DNA of 64,000 nucleotides. It comes from Methylobacterium sp. PvR107 (GTDB lineage Bacteria > Pseudomonadota > Alphaproteobacteria > Rhizobiales > Beijerinckiaceae). Under the pieces are notes generated by a model that was not told the DNA's origin, searched no databases, and was given only the letters and a program-made list of their open reading frames with translations. The stretch lies in the NCBI RefSeq assembly GCF_017833295.1, contig NZ_JAFIBW010000001.1, positions 496,001 through 560,000 of the forward strand. Reading direction: 5' to 3'. Both the position numbers and the translations under genes were made by a program. Shown in pieces: positions 1-11,479 of the stretch; position 1 is the first letter of the stretch, and the number at the start of each line of letters is the position of its first letter.

Positions 1-1851
<1,851 letters not shown>

Positions 1852-1982
1852 CGCTCCGCGACACGAACCTGACCCGACGCCACCTTGCGCCGGTCGATCG
1901 ACCCGCTCATCATCAACCCGCCGCGACACCGGTCACTCATCCTGATTGTCGCTGACATCTCATCCAGATCGCCGCGCTACAG

Positions 1983-2379
1983 CCAGCCAGACCGTGCCAG
2001 GCCGCGCGGCCGAGAAGTCCTGCTTCAGGAGGTTTGGGGCGATCGGGAGCTCGTGGCGGCTGTCGGTCGTGCAGGGCCGGAATCAACGCCTCGCCAGGGC
2101 ACGGATGCCATGCCGGTGCATGAGACGCTCCACCCGCCCGCGGCTGACGGAACGGCCCTCGGCCCGCAGGGCGGCATGCACGCGCGGGGAGCCGTAGCGC
2201 CGGTGATGAGCGGCATGGATGCGCCGGACATCGTCCAGGAGCTGGCGGTTGGAGGCCGAGCGGGCGCTCTCTGGCCGTGACCGCCAGCCATGAAACCCGC
2301 TGGGGGAGACTTTGAGCACGCGGCACATGAGACGCACCGGCCAGGTCCGCGCATGCTGCTCGATGAAGGCGAAGGTCAC
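1983..2379 (-). pseudogene. IS3-family transposase OrfB, N-terminal fragment
   Basis: The reading frame begins at GTG 2379, overlapping the orfA stop as GTGA. It holds the HTH_21-type region found at the start of IS3 OrfB. It hits an in-frame TGA at about 2083-2085, yet recognisable OrfB sequence continues in the same frame (TTDSRHELPIAPNLLKQDF) to about base 1995. There it is cut off, a little short of the IS21 right end. The DDE catalytic domain is absent, so it is inactive. The rest of orfB may lie beyond the left IS21 end, outside the window. Confidence 0.8.
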
Positions 2380-2702
2380 TTGGGCATCTCCGCGAAGATG
2401 CCGATGGCTTTTTTTAGCACGTCGCGCTCCGTGCGCGTGCGGTCGAGCTCACGCCGCAGACGGGCGATCTCGGCGGCCTGATCGGACGGGGACGCGACCG
2501 GGCTCGGTGGCGCAATCCCTCTCGATCCTGACGGCCACGGCCGGGGTGAAGCCCCATTCAGCGTGGCGCGCCACTGCCGCAACATCGAGGGCTGGATCCC
2601 GAGCTCGGCCGCGACCTGCATCTGCGGTCGGCCGCTGCTCTCCAGCAGGGCGACCGCTTCGCGTTTGAACTCGGGTGTGAACTCTCGTCTCGTCTTCGCC
2701 AT
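2376..2702 (-). CDS. IS3-family OrfA (helix-turn-helix protein)
   Basis: This 108-residue protein is the DNA-binding OrfA of an IS3-group element. It starts with an HTH that recognises the terminal repeats (REFTPEFKREAVALLESSG) and ends with a leucine-zipper-like helix (AEIARLRRELDRTRTERDV) that pairs subunits. The gene is complete, but its partner orfB is truncated, so the element cannot move by itself. Seven consecutive adenines (minus strand) near the 3' end are a likely programmed -1 frameshift site that would have made the OrfAB transposase. Confidence 0.85.
   Translation of the reverse strand: MAKTRREFTPEFKREAVALLESSGRPQMQVAAELGIQPSMLRQWRATLNGASPRPWPSGSRGIAPPSPVASPSDQAAEIARLRRELDRTRTERDVLKKAIGIFAEMPK
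2409..2415 (-). other. A7 slippery sequence for -1 frameshifting in IS3 orfA
   Basis: Read on the minus strand this is a run of seven A followed by G, within the codons for DVLKKA of OrfA. The downstream orfB frame (GTG at 2379) is exactly the -1 frame. IS3-family elements commonly make OrfAB through such A-rich slippery runs. Function is inferred; the partner frame is now broken. Confidence 0.6.
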
Positions 2703-2756
2703 CCAACACCTTCCCCGCTCAGCATGAGCGTATCAGAGGTGTCCGCGACGCCCAGG

Positions 2757-2876
2757 GAGAATCACAAGACCCTGCGCGGCCTCACTCCCTACGAGTTCAT
2801 CTGCCAGACCTGGACGAAAGAGCCAGAACGCTTCAGGCTCGATTCGTCACACCACATGCCGGGACCAAACATCTAA
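2757..2876 (+). pseudogene. Transposase C-terminal fragment (IS481/IS3-like)
   Basis: A 39-codon tail is recognisable (HKTLRGLTPYEFICQTWTK, then PERFRLDSSHHMPG) and ends at TAA 2874-2876. It matches the usual C-terminal end of IS481/IS3-type integrase-core transposases, which align repeats of the form HxxLxGLTPYEF. Nothing upstream continues the frame. This is a leftover of an element whose body has been deleted. Confidence 0.65.
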
Positions 2877-2897
2877 GCGGGAGATGGTAGCCACGAC

Positions 2898-3131
2898 CTA
2901 CTCGCATTTGATGCCCTGGTCGACCGCGATCGCCGAAGCCTCGCGCGTGAACGCATCGACGACCGTCAGGACCCGGAGGCGGCGGCCATCGAATAGCGCG
3001 TCAGAGGCGAAGTCCATCGACCAGCGCTCGATCGCGGAGCGCGGCGGGCTGACGTTCACGGTGTGCCGGGCTGACGTGCCGGCGCGGCCGCTTGAGCCGC
3101 AGGCTCAAGCCCTCGTCCCGATAGACAACAT
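2898..3131 (-). pseudogene. IS3-family OrfB internal fragment, frameshifted
   Basis: The minus strand encodes VYRDEGLSLRLKRPRRHVS followed, after a shift of frame near 3060, by ERWSMDFASDALFDGRR and LRVLTVVDAFTREASA. This is the integrase-core region of IS3 OrfB around the first catalytic aspartate. It ends at an in-frame stop at 2898-2900. It is a decayed fragment with no start and no C-terminal catalytic glutamate. Confidence 0.75.
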
Positions 3132-3877
3132 CAAGGCTCTCCTGCTCAGAAAGCTAACGAGGCCCCGCCTCAACCCTGTCCGCCGCTATGGCTTCGCGAC
3201 TTATACCGCGCGAAGCGTTCCGCCTCGAAGCGGTGGCACCTAAGCCACAGATTCTCTGCTGCAGTACGCCTATAAGGAAAAGGCGACAACGCGGGATCAA
3301 CGGCGATGAACATAGCCCCGAATGGACAGGCGGCATCAACCCAAATAGCGCGTCGCGACCATCCCCGAGTGTGAGTCAGTGGAATGTTAAATTTCCTAAC
3401 AGGTAAACTAGGTGTTCAGGATCGATCTTCGGGACTCCGGCCTACAAATCGTCGAGGTCAAGAGGCACGTTGTGATGGCTCGCCGGGCAGCAGCAGATAA
3501 GGGTTAAGCTTTAGTTCGCTTGACGCGCTCTCAGGTCGATTTTCGAACTCAAGATCGTGTCGGCGTGTGTCCAACGGCCAACTAGCTAAGCCATAAGGCA
3601 ATCAGAGGATGCGCCACCTGATCTTATCAGGCGCTCAAGCTAACGCCACATCAGATAAAGATGAATCTATCATCAGCAGCCAATTTCATCCCGGAACCCA
3701 CACTTTGAACCGACAAATCCACTAAATAAACGGAAAGCGAAAAGCTCATCCCGAAGTCTAAGGCAACGCACTCGAACATTGATTGAGAATCAATGAAATA
3801 CGATGTTAAATAGGACCAATCTTATGAGGTAAGTCAGTATCACGAAGCACTTATATTTAACGCGAGAGGCCAATGAC
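3132..3877. other. Intergenic region upstream of the repeat glycosyltransferase
   Basis: About 750 bases without a convincing gene. Base composition drops towards AT-rich across it. It must contain the promoter for the 973-residue glycosyltransferase, but I could not single out -35/-10 boxes. A purine-rich GAGAGG at 3864-3869 serves as that gene's ribosome binding site. Confidence 0.5.
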
Positions 3878-6799
3878 GTGACCGTATTACTGATAACAGA
3901 CATCCCACCTTGCACAAATTATACCGCCGGGCTCGTAACTCTACAGATGTGCCGCGCATTTCAACCCGGCCAACTTGCAGCCTTTATCGTTATGAACCCG
4001 GCCTTAACACCAGAAATACCACCGGACCTTCTCTGGCTACCAATCAAGACAGTCAAAAAGCCAAATGAATTCGGCGATCCGAAATTTCTTCGCATTCATT
4101 TGGGCGAATTTGGCAAGACTTTAAATGAGACGAAAAAGCGCTTGATCGATTCCAGACGTATCGTTCAGGAAGCTGTGCAGTTCGGCAAATCCCACAACAT
4201 CTCGCAAGTGTGGGCCATACTGCAAGGGCAAACTATGGTCCGTCTTGCAAGACGTGCCTCTCAGAAGCTGGGCGTTCCATTTACTGTGCAAATCTGGGAC
4301 CCCTTATCCTGGTGGCACTCTGCTCACAAAGTCGACGCGCTAAGCGCTCATCTCGATCAACGAGAGTTCTGGAAGTCACTTTCAGCCAGCAAAACCATCA
4401 TCACTGCATCCGCCGCAATGACAAAGCACGTAAGAGAGCGGCTTCCAGACAGTAACGCAACGGCTGTAATCGCTTCAGTTGACCATTCAACGGTATTTTC
4501 ACCACCGCCGTCCCGAGGCACCTCCGAACCTGTCACACTCGGAATGGCAGGCCAGTTTTATGCGGCCGATGCCTGGCAATCCTTATGCGCTGCACTCGAG
4601 TCAAATAATTGGACCCTCGGCGAACGCAAAGTCCGCCTCCTCATCCTTGGTTCCGCACCACCACCCGGAAACATTCCCCCTGAATATGTTGACTACCGTG
4701 GATGGCTTCCGCAAACGGAGGTGATCGCCACCCTCTCCAAAAATTGCGACATCTTGTATTGCCCGTACCCGTTCTCAGCAGAGATGTCGGAAGTGACGCG
4801 CTTTAGCTTTCCATCTAAGCTCGTTACGTACATGGCTGCAGGTCGACCGATCTTATTTCACGGCCCTGAAAATGCCTCAGTCTATAATTATTTGTCCCAA
4901 AACCGATGCGGGTTTACTTGTCCGTCTTTAAAAGGCGACGTTGTTTTAGATGCAATTGAGTCCATTGTAAAATCTCCATTGCTTGCTCGACTTGTTGCTC
5001 AGTATGCGCAAGAAACATTAATAAGGGAATTCACCCTCGACGTTCAATCCTCAGCTGTGAAAAGAATTTTTAATATCGACGATGGCGCCGAGCCTAACTC
5101 AGAATTCAGAGATATCGAGGCGGAAGACGATCTACCGGCAGGTCCGCACTTAACGGCGCGCTATTTTGATCCGTCCTACTACGGGTCTCTATGCTCCGCA
5201 CGAGGCATCGATCCCGGTGATGACGTCTTTCAGCATTATCTCACTGAGGGATGGCGTATGGGGCTTGATCCCAATCCATGGTTTTCAATCTGGTATTACC
5301 GTTCGCAAGTTCCTTGCGAACGGTTCGATAACGTTGACCCGCTCGCTCATTATCTTAGTTCTGGCTGGAAGAGCCACCTCGACCCAAATCAATTATTTTC
5401 AACCAAGTTTTATCTCCGCCAGCACAGCGACGTCGCCGAGCTCGGAGTCGAACCGATGGGTCATTACCTTGAGCATGGATGGAAAGAGCAGCGGGCAATA
5501 AGTCCATTATTCTCACCATCCAAATATGTGGAACTGAACCCAGATCTTCGAGGTGACAGTGACCCTCTCATTTACCAACTCACGAAAGGCTGGAGAGAGG
5601 GCCGACCAGCGTCAGTGTATTTTTCCGGTCGAGATTACTTGAAGGAGCATACGGATATCGAGGGAATGGATATGGACCCGCTGGCCCATTATCTCAGGCT
5701 GGGGTGGAAAGAGGGGCGTAAGACGGCTGGGATATTCGACGACGACTATTATAAGGACCAGATTAGTCAAAGGCGGGTCTTGCAGACCGCTCCGCTTCTG
5801 GACTACCTCGAACGTGGTTGGAGCGAGATGTTAGATCCGACGCCTTGGTTCAATACATTCTATTATCTAAATCGATATCGAGATGTCTGGACTTCAAAGA
5901 TCGAGCCGCTTGAACATTATCTCCGTTTGGGCTGGCGCGATGGCCGTGACCCCAACTCGGTCTTCTCGACTTCATTCTATCTTCAACGAAATCCTGATCT
6001 CGCGTTGCGGAATATCGAGCCTGTTGGCCATTACCTGACCGCTGGTGCGTCTAAGAATCAGGATCCAAGTCCTCTGTTTCCTGTCTCGCTTTATCTAGAA
6101 CGATACGGGAATCTCTTAAAAGACGACACGAATCCCCTCATTGATTACCTTTCACAAGGATGGCGCGAAGGAAGGTCGCCAAACGCATACTTCTCCGTTA
6201 GACGTTACTTGACTGAAAATCCCGATGTGCGGCAAAGCGATGTTGAGCCTTTCGCTCATTATTTGCTCTTTGGGTGGAAGGAGGGCCGAGAGATTGGCGA
6301 GAACTTTTCATCTTCGTGGTATTTGAGCGACAATCCAGATCTGGCCGGTGCTGAAGTGGCGCCGCTCGTCTATCACCTTTGTGAAGGCTGGCGAGAGGGC
6401 CGCAACCCAAACGCTTTCTTCTCGACCCGCTATTATCTAGATACGTGTCGTGATGCGGCCGAGACGGAGAAGGATCCTTTCTCGCACTACGTCGCGGTTG
6501 GCTGGCGAAATGGCTGCCGCCCGAATGAGAAAGCTCCCGCAGGACCTGGCTTATACGACGACAGCGTTCGGAATTACGAGGATTACGTAGATTGGCTCGA
6601 GGTGGAGCGTGAAGACAGATCCGACGCTCTCTTGCGATTTGTTGAACACCTAACAAGCGTCGTGGTCGAGAGCATACATTCGGAGATCGTTCGGGCTGAT
6701 CGGGCGGGGCAAATCTCGGACCCGTACTTCGGGATTCTACACGAGGTCAATAAAACAATCTATATGTGGCTCAAAGTTCAACTCCAACAAGACTCGTGA
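3878..6799 (+). CDS. Large glycosyltransferase with twelve C-terminal 38-residue repeats
   Basis: This 973-residue protein starts at GTG 3878 behind GAGAGG. Residues 1 to about 400 look like a GT-B (GT4-type) glycosyltransferase. The strongest cue is the C-terminal donor-site region FPSKLVTYMAAGRPILFHGP, and GMAGQFYAADAW opens the second Rossmann half. Residues about 425-886 are twelve tandem copies of a 37-38-residue unit with the pattern sxxYLxxNPDvxxxxvdPlxHYLxxGWxEGRxPnxxF. The last ~85 residues are a separate helical tail. No signal peptide or membrane segment is seen, so it is probably cytoplasmic, transferring a sugar to a surface glycan or glycoprotein. GC is clearly lower than in the right half. 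Donor and acceptor are unknown. Confidence 0.8.
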   Translation: MTVLLITDIPPCTNYTAGLVTLQMCRAFQPGQLAAFIVMNPALTPEIPPDLLWLPIKTVKKPNEFGDPKFLRIHLGEFGKTLNETKKRLIDSRRIVQEAVQFGKSHNISQVWAILQGQTMVRLARRASQKLGVPFTVQIWDPLSWWHSAHKVDALSAHLDQREFWKSLSASKTIITASAAMTKHVRERLPDSNATAVIASVDHSTVFSPPPSRGTSEPVTLGMAGQFYAADAWQSLCAALESNNWTLGERKVRLLILGSAPPPGNIPPEYVDYRGWLPQTEVIATLSKNCDILYCPYPFSAEMSEVTRFSFPSKLVTYMAAGRPILFHGPENASVYNYLSQNRCGFTCPSLKGDVVLDAIESIVKSPLLARLVAQYAQETLIREFTLDVQSSAVKRIFNIDDGAEPNSEFRDIEAEDDLPAGPHLTARYFDPSYYGSLCSARGIDPGDDVFQHYLTEGWRMGLDPNPWFSIWYYRSQVPCERFDNVDPLAHYLSSGWKSHLDPNQLFSTKFYLRQHSDVAELGVEPMGHYLEHGWKEQRAISPLFSPSKYVELNPDLRGDSDPLIYQLTKGWREGRPASVYFSGRDYLKEHTDIEGMDMDPLAHYLRLGWKEGRKTAGIFDDDYYKDQISQRRVLQTAPLLDYLERGWSEMLDPTPWFNTFYYLNRYRDVWTSKIEPLEHYLRLGWRDGRDPNSVFSTSFYLQRNPDLALRNIEPVGHYLTAGASKNQDPSPLFPVSLYLERYGNLLKDDTNPLIDYLSQGWREGRSPNAYFSVRRYLTENPDVRQSDVEPFAHYLLFGWKEGREIGENFSSSWYLSDNPDLAGAEVAPLVYHLCEGWREGRNPNAFFSTRYYLDTCRDAAETEKDPFSHYVAVGWRNGCRPNEKAPAGPGLYDDSVRNYEDYVDWLEVEREDRSDALLRFVEHLTSVVVESIHSEIVRADRAGQISDPYFGILHEVNKTIYMWLKVQLQQDS
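5150..6535 (+). repeat. Twelve in-frame tandem copies of a ~114-base (38-residue) protein repeat
   Basis: Copies diverge at the DNA level but keep a strong protein pattern: an aromatic-Y/W-L at the start, NPD or similar, dP at mid-unit, H-Y-L, then G-W-x-E-G-R and a closing F. Unit length stays at 37-38 residues. Single or few copies of the same unit occur in three other proteins of this window (46.0, 54.0 and 54.5 kb). Confidence 0.9.
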
Positions 6800-7417
6800 A
6801 ATTCAGAATTCGGCGCTCAACTTTCCAGTCCTTTCTATTTGGCCTGTTCGTTCCACGTTTTATACAGATGGTTGATCGTGATCGGCCGCTCTTGACCGGC
6901 GGCCGCAATTCTCCACTTATAATGCATTTATAGTTCATTCGCTGACGTAGCTTCACACCAGCTCGTGTGGATGCATATTAGGTACGGCTAATCCGGCCGC
7001 CTGCCACGTGTGCGTGCGCCTACGTTGGTCTTCCCTTCTTAGTTGATGCACAGGATGATGGCCCTTACTGAAGCAACGTCGTGAACGTGGCAATAATCTA
7101 ATAAGGCTGTTATACACGCATGAGCCCGCGAATCGGATCGAATTCTAAAGCCGATGCGGATCTTCTCGCACGCCGTTCGAAAAAATGTCCCTCACAATTA
7201 TTGTCGCTGGCGAAGTCTAAGCGCGCGTTCCCGGTTTGGTTGCACTCCTGGGCCGTTATGTTAATAGACCTAGTTGGATAGTGGCTGGTCAATGATCTGT
7301 TCGATCTTGTCAAAGGCACAAGCGAACGTGTCGCACCCATTCCAAACACTCCGACGCTAATTTAGCAGGATTGGGCTGTACGAAGCAACCAGTTCGTCTC
7401 ATCATGGAGGCACTTTG
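6800..7417. other. Intergenic region without visible gene
   Basis: About 620 bases separate the glycosyltransferase stop from the acyltransferase. Short frames on both strands have no recognisable content and poor start sites. The only clear signal is the GGAGG ribosome binding site at 7406-7410 for the next gene. Confidence 0.5.
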
Positions 7418-8149
7418 ATGCACGACGCGTATGGTATAGGGGCCGCATTGATGTCTAGGTGGCCAGACCTTCCCGAGGCCGAGCGAAGTGACATCATTAA
7501 GTCGTTGGAAAATATGGTTCCTGTATGCGACGGCCTTCCAGATTGGTGGCGGTCTCGGAGAAACGTTGTTCTCGCCCATCCGAGCGTTGCATTACCGACA
7601 ATTCAGGATCATCCTGGAATAGAGCCGCCTGAGGGCGCGATTATCATTCTTGGCGAAAACGTAGTGATAAATTCCTCAATTATAATTTGGGGAAGTAAGC
7701 CGCTGATTTATATAGGCAGCCATTCACATATCGGTTCCGGTGGAAGCTTAAATTGTGGCGGCGAGTCTTCGATCATTATTCATGGCAGGTTGAATGCAGG
7801 ATGGGCTCCGAATCTAAACGCGCGCAATGGCGGAAGAATTTATATAGGTCAAAATGCTCTTTGGTCGAGTCAAATTGTAATCTACACGGATGATATGCAT
7901 GCGATCCTCGATGCGCAAACAAGAAGGCGCATTAATCCGTTTGGTGGCCAAGTATTCGTTGATGATCATGTTTGGCTCGGATTGCAGGTTCTTCTTCTTC
8001 CTGGCACATGCATTGGTAAGGACGCGGTTGTCGGCGCTCGTTCTACCGTCAACTGTGCCATTCCGGCCGGATCAATTTGCGTCGGGTCGCCGGCCCGTGT
8101 AGTTAGATCCGGCATCACCTGGTCACACGAGGATATAGCAGGAAGCTGA
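7418..8149 (+). CDS. Left-handed beta-helix (hexapeptide) acyltransferase
   Basis: A 243-residue WbbJ/maltose-acetyltransferase-like enzyme that probably transfers an acetyl group to a glycan sugar. Hexapeptide turns run through the centre (for example IGSHSHIGSGG, IYIGQNALWSSQ) and resume in VFVDDHVWLGLQVLLLPG and IGKDAVVGARSTV. The protein closes with the usual SICVGSPARVV turn. The loop DDMHAILD matches the position where family members place a catalytic histidine. I start at ATG 7418, seven bases after GGAGG; a TTG at 7415 is less likely. It stands alone between a glycosyltransferase and IS debris, with lower GC than the core half. Confidence 0.82.
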   Translation: MHDAYGIGAALMSRWPDLPEAERSDIIKSLENMVPVCDGLPDWWRSRRNVVLAHPSVALPTIQDHPGIEPPEGAIIILGENVVINSSIIIWGSKPLIYIGSHSHIGSGGSLNCGGESSIIIHGRLNAGWAPNLNARNGGRIYIGQNALWSSQIVIYTDDMHAILDAQTRRRINPFGGQVFVDDHVWLGLQVLLLPGTCIGKDAVVGARSTVNCAIPAGSICVGSPARVVRSGITWSHEDIAGS

Positions 8150-8166
8150 CTATGTCTGTCAGCCTT

Positions 8167-8510
8167 AGAGCCTGTTTGAGCGTGTGATCCTAGGACGGAT
8201 TGTTGAGGGCGCCGGCGGACATGACGCTGGCGACGCAGGCGAGACGTCCGGTCGCGACATCGAGGCGGCCGGCGCGCTCGCGCAGTAGGCCTCCCCAGTG
8301 GCTGAACCAGCGGAAGGTTCGCTCCACGAGCCAGCGCCGCTCCAGCACGACAAAGCCCTTCTGGTCCGGCTGCTTCTCGACGACGCGGTGACGCATGCCA
8401 TGGAGGTTACACCAGTCTTGACAGCGCTCGGCCCGTGAAGGCGCCGTCGAGGATGGCCAAGCGCAGGCTGGGCCACTGCTCCTTGCCGTCATTGAGGGAC
8501 AGAAGCGTGT
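8167..8510 (-). pseudogene. IS5-family transposase C-terminal remnant with frameshift
   Basis: The left tip GAGCCTGTTTGAG at 8167-8179 is the typical terminal repeat of IS5/IS1031-type elements. The minus strand encodes [17 protein letters not shown], then in another frame the catalytic-end block [19 protein letters not shown] and [13 protein letters not shown]. The frame changes near 8410-8420 and the 5' half is missing, so this is dead. Neighbouring IS21 debris begins within 80 bases. Confidence 0.8.
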
Positions 8511-8586
8511 GTCAACGAGCGCCGAAGTCTCCGCATTTGTGGGCTTTCAAAATTCCCTACCCGGCGGGTTCGATGGTGATCGGTGA

Positions 8587-9451
<865 letters not shown>

Positions 9452-9455
<4 letters not shown>

Positions 9456-10034
9456 GACCGGACCCCGATCCCGGCGGCGAGCCGCTCGCCAACGGCTTGG
9501 TAGACGGCCAGGGAGCGCTGCGCGACGTGATCGCCACTCCGAACGATCGGCAGGCTGTCGAGATGGCCGTGCCGCATGGCTCGGGCGGCCGCGCCCTGCC
9601 GATGCTCGGGATCGACGCGGTACTGACGCCGTCCCCCCGGGATCGGGTGGCTCGCCACGAGCCGGCCGCCGTCGAGGATGCGGATCGTGTCGGGCAACTG
9701 GTGCACTTCGACGACGCGCCGGGTCCGATCCGGCACGCTGTAGTAGTTGCCGCCGATCGAGACGAGGCCGTCGTGGCTGACGCGCCGTTCGAGCTTGAGC
9801 AGGACGTCGAAGGGCACGGCGGGCAGCGGCTGCAGCTCGGGCTTCTCGGCGGCGAAGGCCTCTGAGACGACTCGCTGCGTGGTGCCGTGCAGGCGGACGT
9901 TGGCGATGGTGTTGAGCCAAGTCCGGAGCTGGAGGTTCAGGTCGTCGAGGTCGCGGAAGGAGCGGGCAACGAAGAAGTCCTGGCGGATGTAGGAGAACGG
10001 CCGTTCGACCTTGCCTTTCGTCTTGGTGCGGCCT
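9452..10034 (-). pseudogene. istA: IS21-family transposase IstA, C-terminal fragment
   Basis: An open frame runs from about 10034 to the stop at 9452, although it contains no start codon until GTG 9817. It holds the catalytic-glutamate block TKTKGKVERPFSYIRQDFF, then the C-terminal beta domain (GGNYYSVPDRTRRVVEVH). The N-terminal two thirds, with the HTH and both catalytic aspartates, are gone. The break lies about 60 bases from the IS256 insertion but not at it, so the truncation probably predates that insertion. Confidence 0.85.
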
Positions 10035-10091
10035 AGGCAGCTTGCTTACTCTGTGCGCAAGTTGCTGTTGGCTTCGTCACCCTAGCGACAA

Positions 10092-10099
10092 CGACATCG
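10092..10099 (+). repeat. Target-site duplication ACGACATC of the IS256 insertion
   Basis: The 8-base sequence ACGACATC lies immediately left of the IS256 element and again at 11418-11425 immediately right. Eight to nine bases is the usual duplication length for this family. Confidence 0.85.
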
Positions 10100-11417
10100 G
10101 GACTGTCAGGAATTCCGTGTGCGGGCGGCGGATTGAACATCAGGCCGCCATGGCCCGGGTGAAGCGCTCGCCGAAGATGACGGCGAACTGCGCCTTGGCC
10201 ATGACCCACTCACGCGGGCCCATCTTCCACGCCTTTTCGGAGCGGTTCAAGACCAGGTAGAGCAGCTTCAGCGCGGCCTCGTCGGTCGGGAAGTGCCCGC
10301 GGGCGCGCACAGCCCGGCGCAGCGTGGCGTTCAGAGCCTCGATGGCATTGGTGGTGTAGAGGATCCGCCGCACCTCGCCGGGGAAGGCGTAGAACGGGAT
10401 CACCTCGCCCCACGCCCGTCGCCAGCTCTGGGCGATGGCCGGGTAGCGCCGGCCCCACTCACTCGCCTCGAAGGCCGCCAGCGCCGCCTCGCCGGCTGCG
10501 GCATCGAGCGCGCGGTAGATGTCCTTCAGCGCCCCCGCCACGGCCTTGCGGTCCTTGTAGGAGACGAAGTCGAGGCTGTGGCGCAGCAGGTGCACGATGC
10601 AGGTCTGGACCAGCGCCTCGGGGAACACCGCCCGGATCGCGTCGGGGAAGCCCTTCAAGCCATCGACCACGGCCAGGAGCACGTCCTCGACGCCGCGGTT
10701 CCTCAGCTCGTTCATGACCCGCAACCAGAACTTGGCGCCCTCGTTCTGCTCCAGCCACAGGCCGAGGATCTCCTTGGAGCCGTCGGCGCGCACGCCCAGC
10801 GCGATGTGGACGGCCTTGTTCCGAACGACGCCCTCGTCGCGCACCTTGATCCGCAGAGCGTCGAAGAACACGATCGGATAGACCGGCTCCAGCGGCCGGG
10901 CCTGCCAGGCGGCGACCTCCTCCAGGACCGCGTCGGTCACCGCGCTGATCAGGTCGGGTGAGACCTCGATGCCGTAGAGCTCGCGCAGGTGCGCGACGAT
11001 CTCCCGGGTGCTCATGCCGCGGGCGTACATCGACACGATCTTGTCGTCGAAGCCGGGAAAGCGGCGCTGATACCGGGCGATCAGCTGCGGATCGAACGTC
11101 GCCTGCCGGTCGCGCGGGATCGCCAGCTCAATCCGGCCTGTCTCGGTCGTGACCGTCTTGCGGCCATAGCCGTTGCGCGTGTTGCCGGCGTCCTCGCCCG
11201 CCAGATGGTGGTCCATCTCGGCGTTGAGCGCCCGCTCGGCCAGGGCCTTCTTCAGCTCGTCCAGCAGGCCATCGGCCTCGAAGGCCGTCTTGGGATCGGC
11301 CCCAGCCAGGAGCTGGTCCAGGATCGCGTCAGGGATACGGGGTGCTTTGCGTCGTGCCATCGGGAACCTCCATCGGATCCACTATGGCCGCCCGAACACG
11401 AAATTCCTGACAGTCCC
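10100..11417 (-). mobile_element. Intact IS256-family insertion sequence
   Basis: The element is 1318 bp. Its ends are inverted repeats beginning GGGACTGTCAGGAATT on the left. The right end (11388-11417) matches the left with only two mismatches over about 29 bases. An 8-bp target duplication flanks it and the single transposase gene is uninterrupted, so this is a relatively recent and potentially active insertion. It sits between an old IS21 fragment and the nonulosonate island. Confidence 0.93.
10140..11360 (-). CDS. IS256-family DDE transposase
   Basis: A full-length mutator-type transposase of 406 residues. The catalytic triad is D167 (in VFFDALRIK), D233 (in LLAVVDGLKG) and E341 (in TTNAIEALN). 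The family features CIVHLLRHSLD and the C-terminal ATLRRAVRARGHFP are present. It starts at ATG 11360, 57 bases inside the right terminal repeat. No frameshift or missing residue is seen. Confidence 0.95.
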   Translation of the reverse strand: MARRKAPRIPDAILDQLLAGADPKTAFEADGLLDELKKALAERALNAEMDHHLAGEDAGNTRNGYGRKTVTTETGRIELAIPRDRQATFDPQLIARYQRRFPGFDDKIVSMYARGMSTREIVAHLRELYGIEVSPDLISAVTDAVLEEVAAWQARPLEPVYPIVFFDALRIKVRDEGVVRNKAVHIALGVRADGSKEILGLWLEQNEGAKFWLRVMNELRNRGVEDVLLAVVDGLKGFPDAIRAVFPEALVQTCIVHLLRHSLDFVSYKDRKAVAGALKDIYRALDAAAGEAALAAFEASEWGRRYPAIAQSWRRAWGEVIPFYAFPGEVRRILYTTNAIEALNATLRRAVRARGHFPTDEAALKLLYLVLNRSEKAWKMGPREWVMAKAQFAVIFGERFTRAMAA

Positions 11418-11479
11418 ACGACATCGCGCCTCCGAACGAGCAGCCCATCTCCGATCACGCCGGGAATGCATCTATAGTA

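Noticed and set aside
5150..6535. Regular ~114-base periodicity that could suggest a repeat array such as CRISPR
   Set aside because: The units are in frame, contiguous and conserved at protein rather than DNA level, with no identical repeats or unique spacers.
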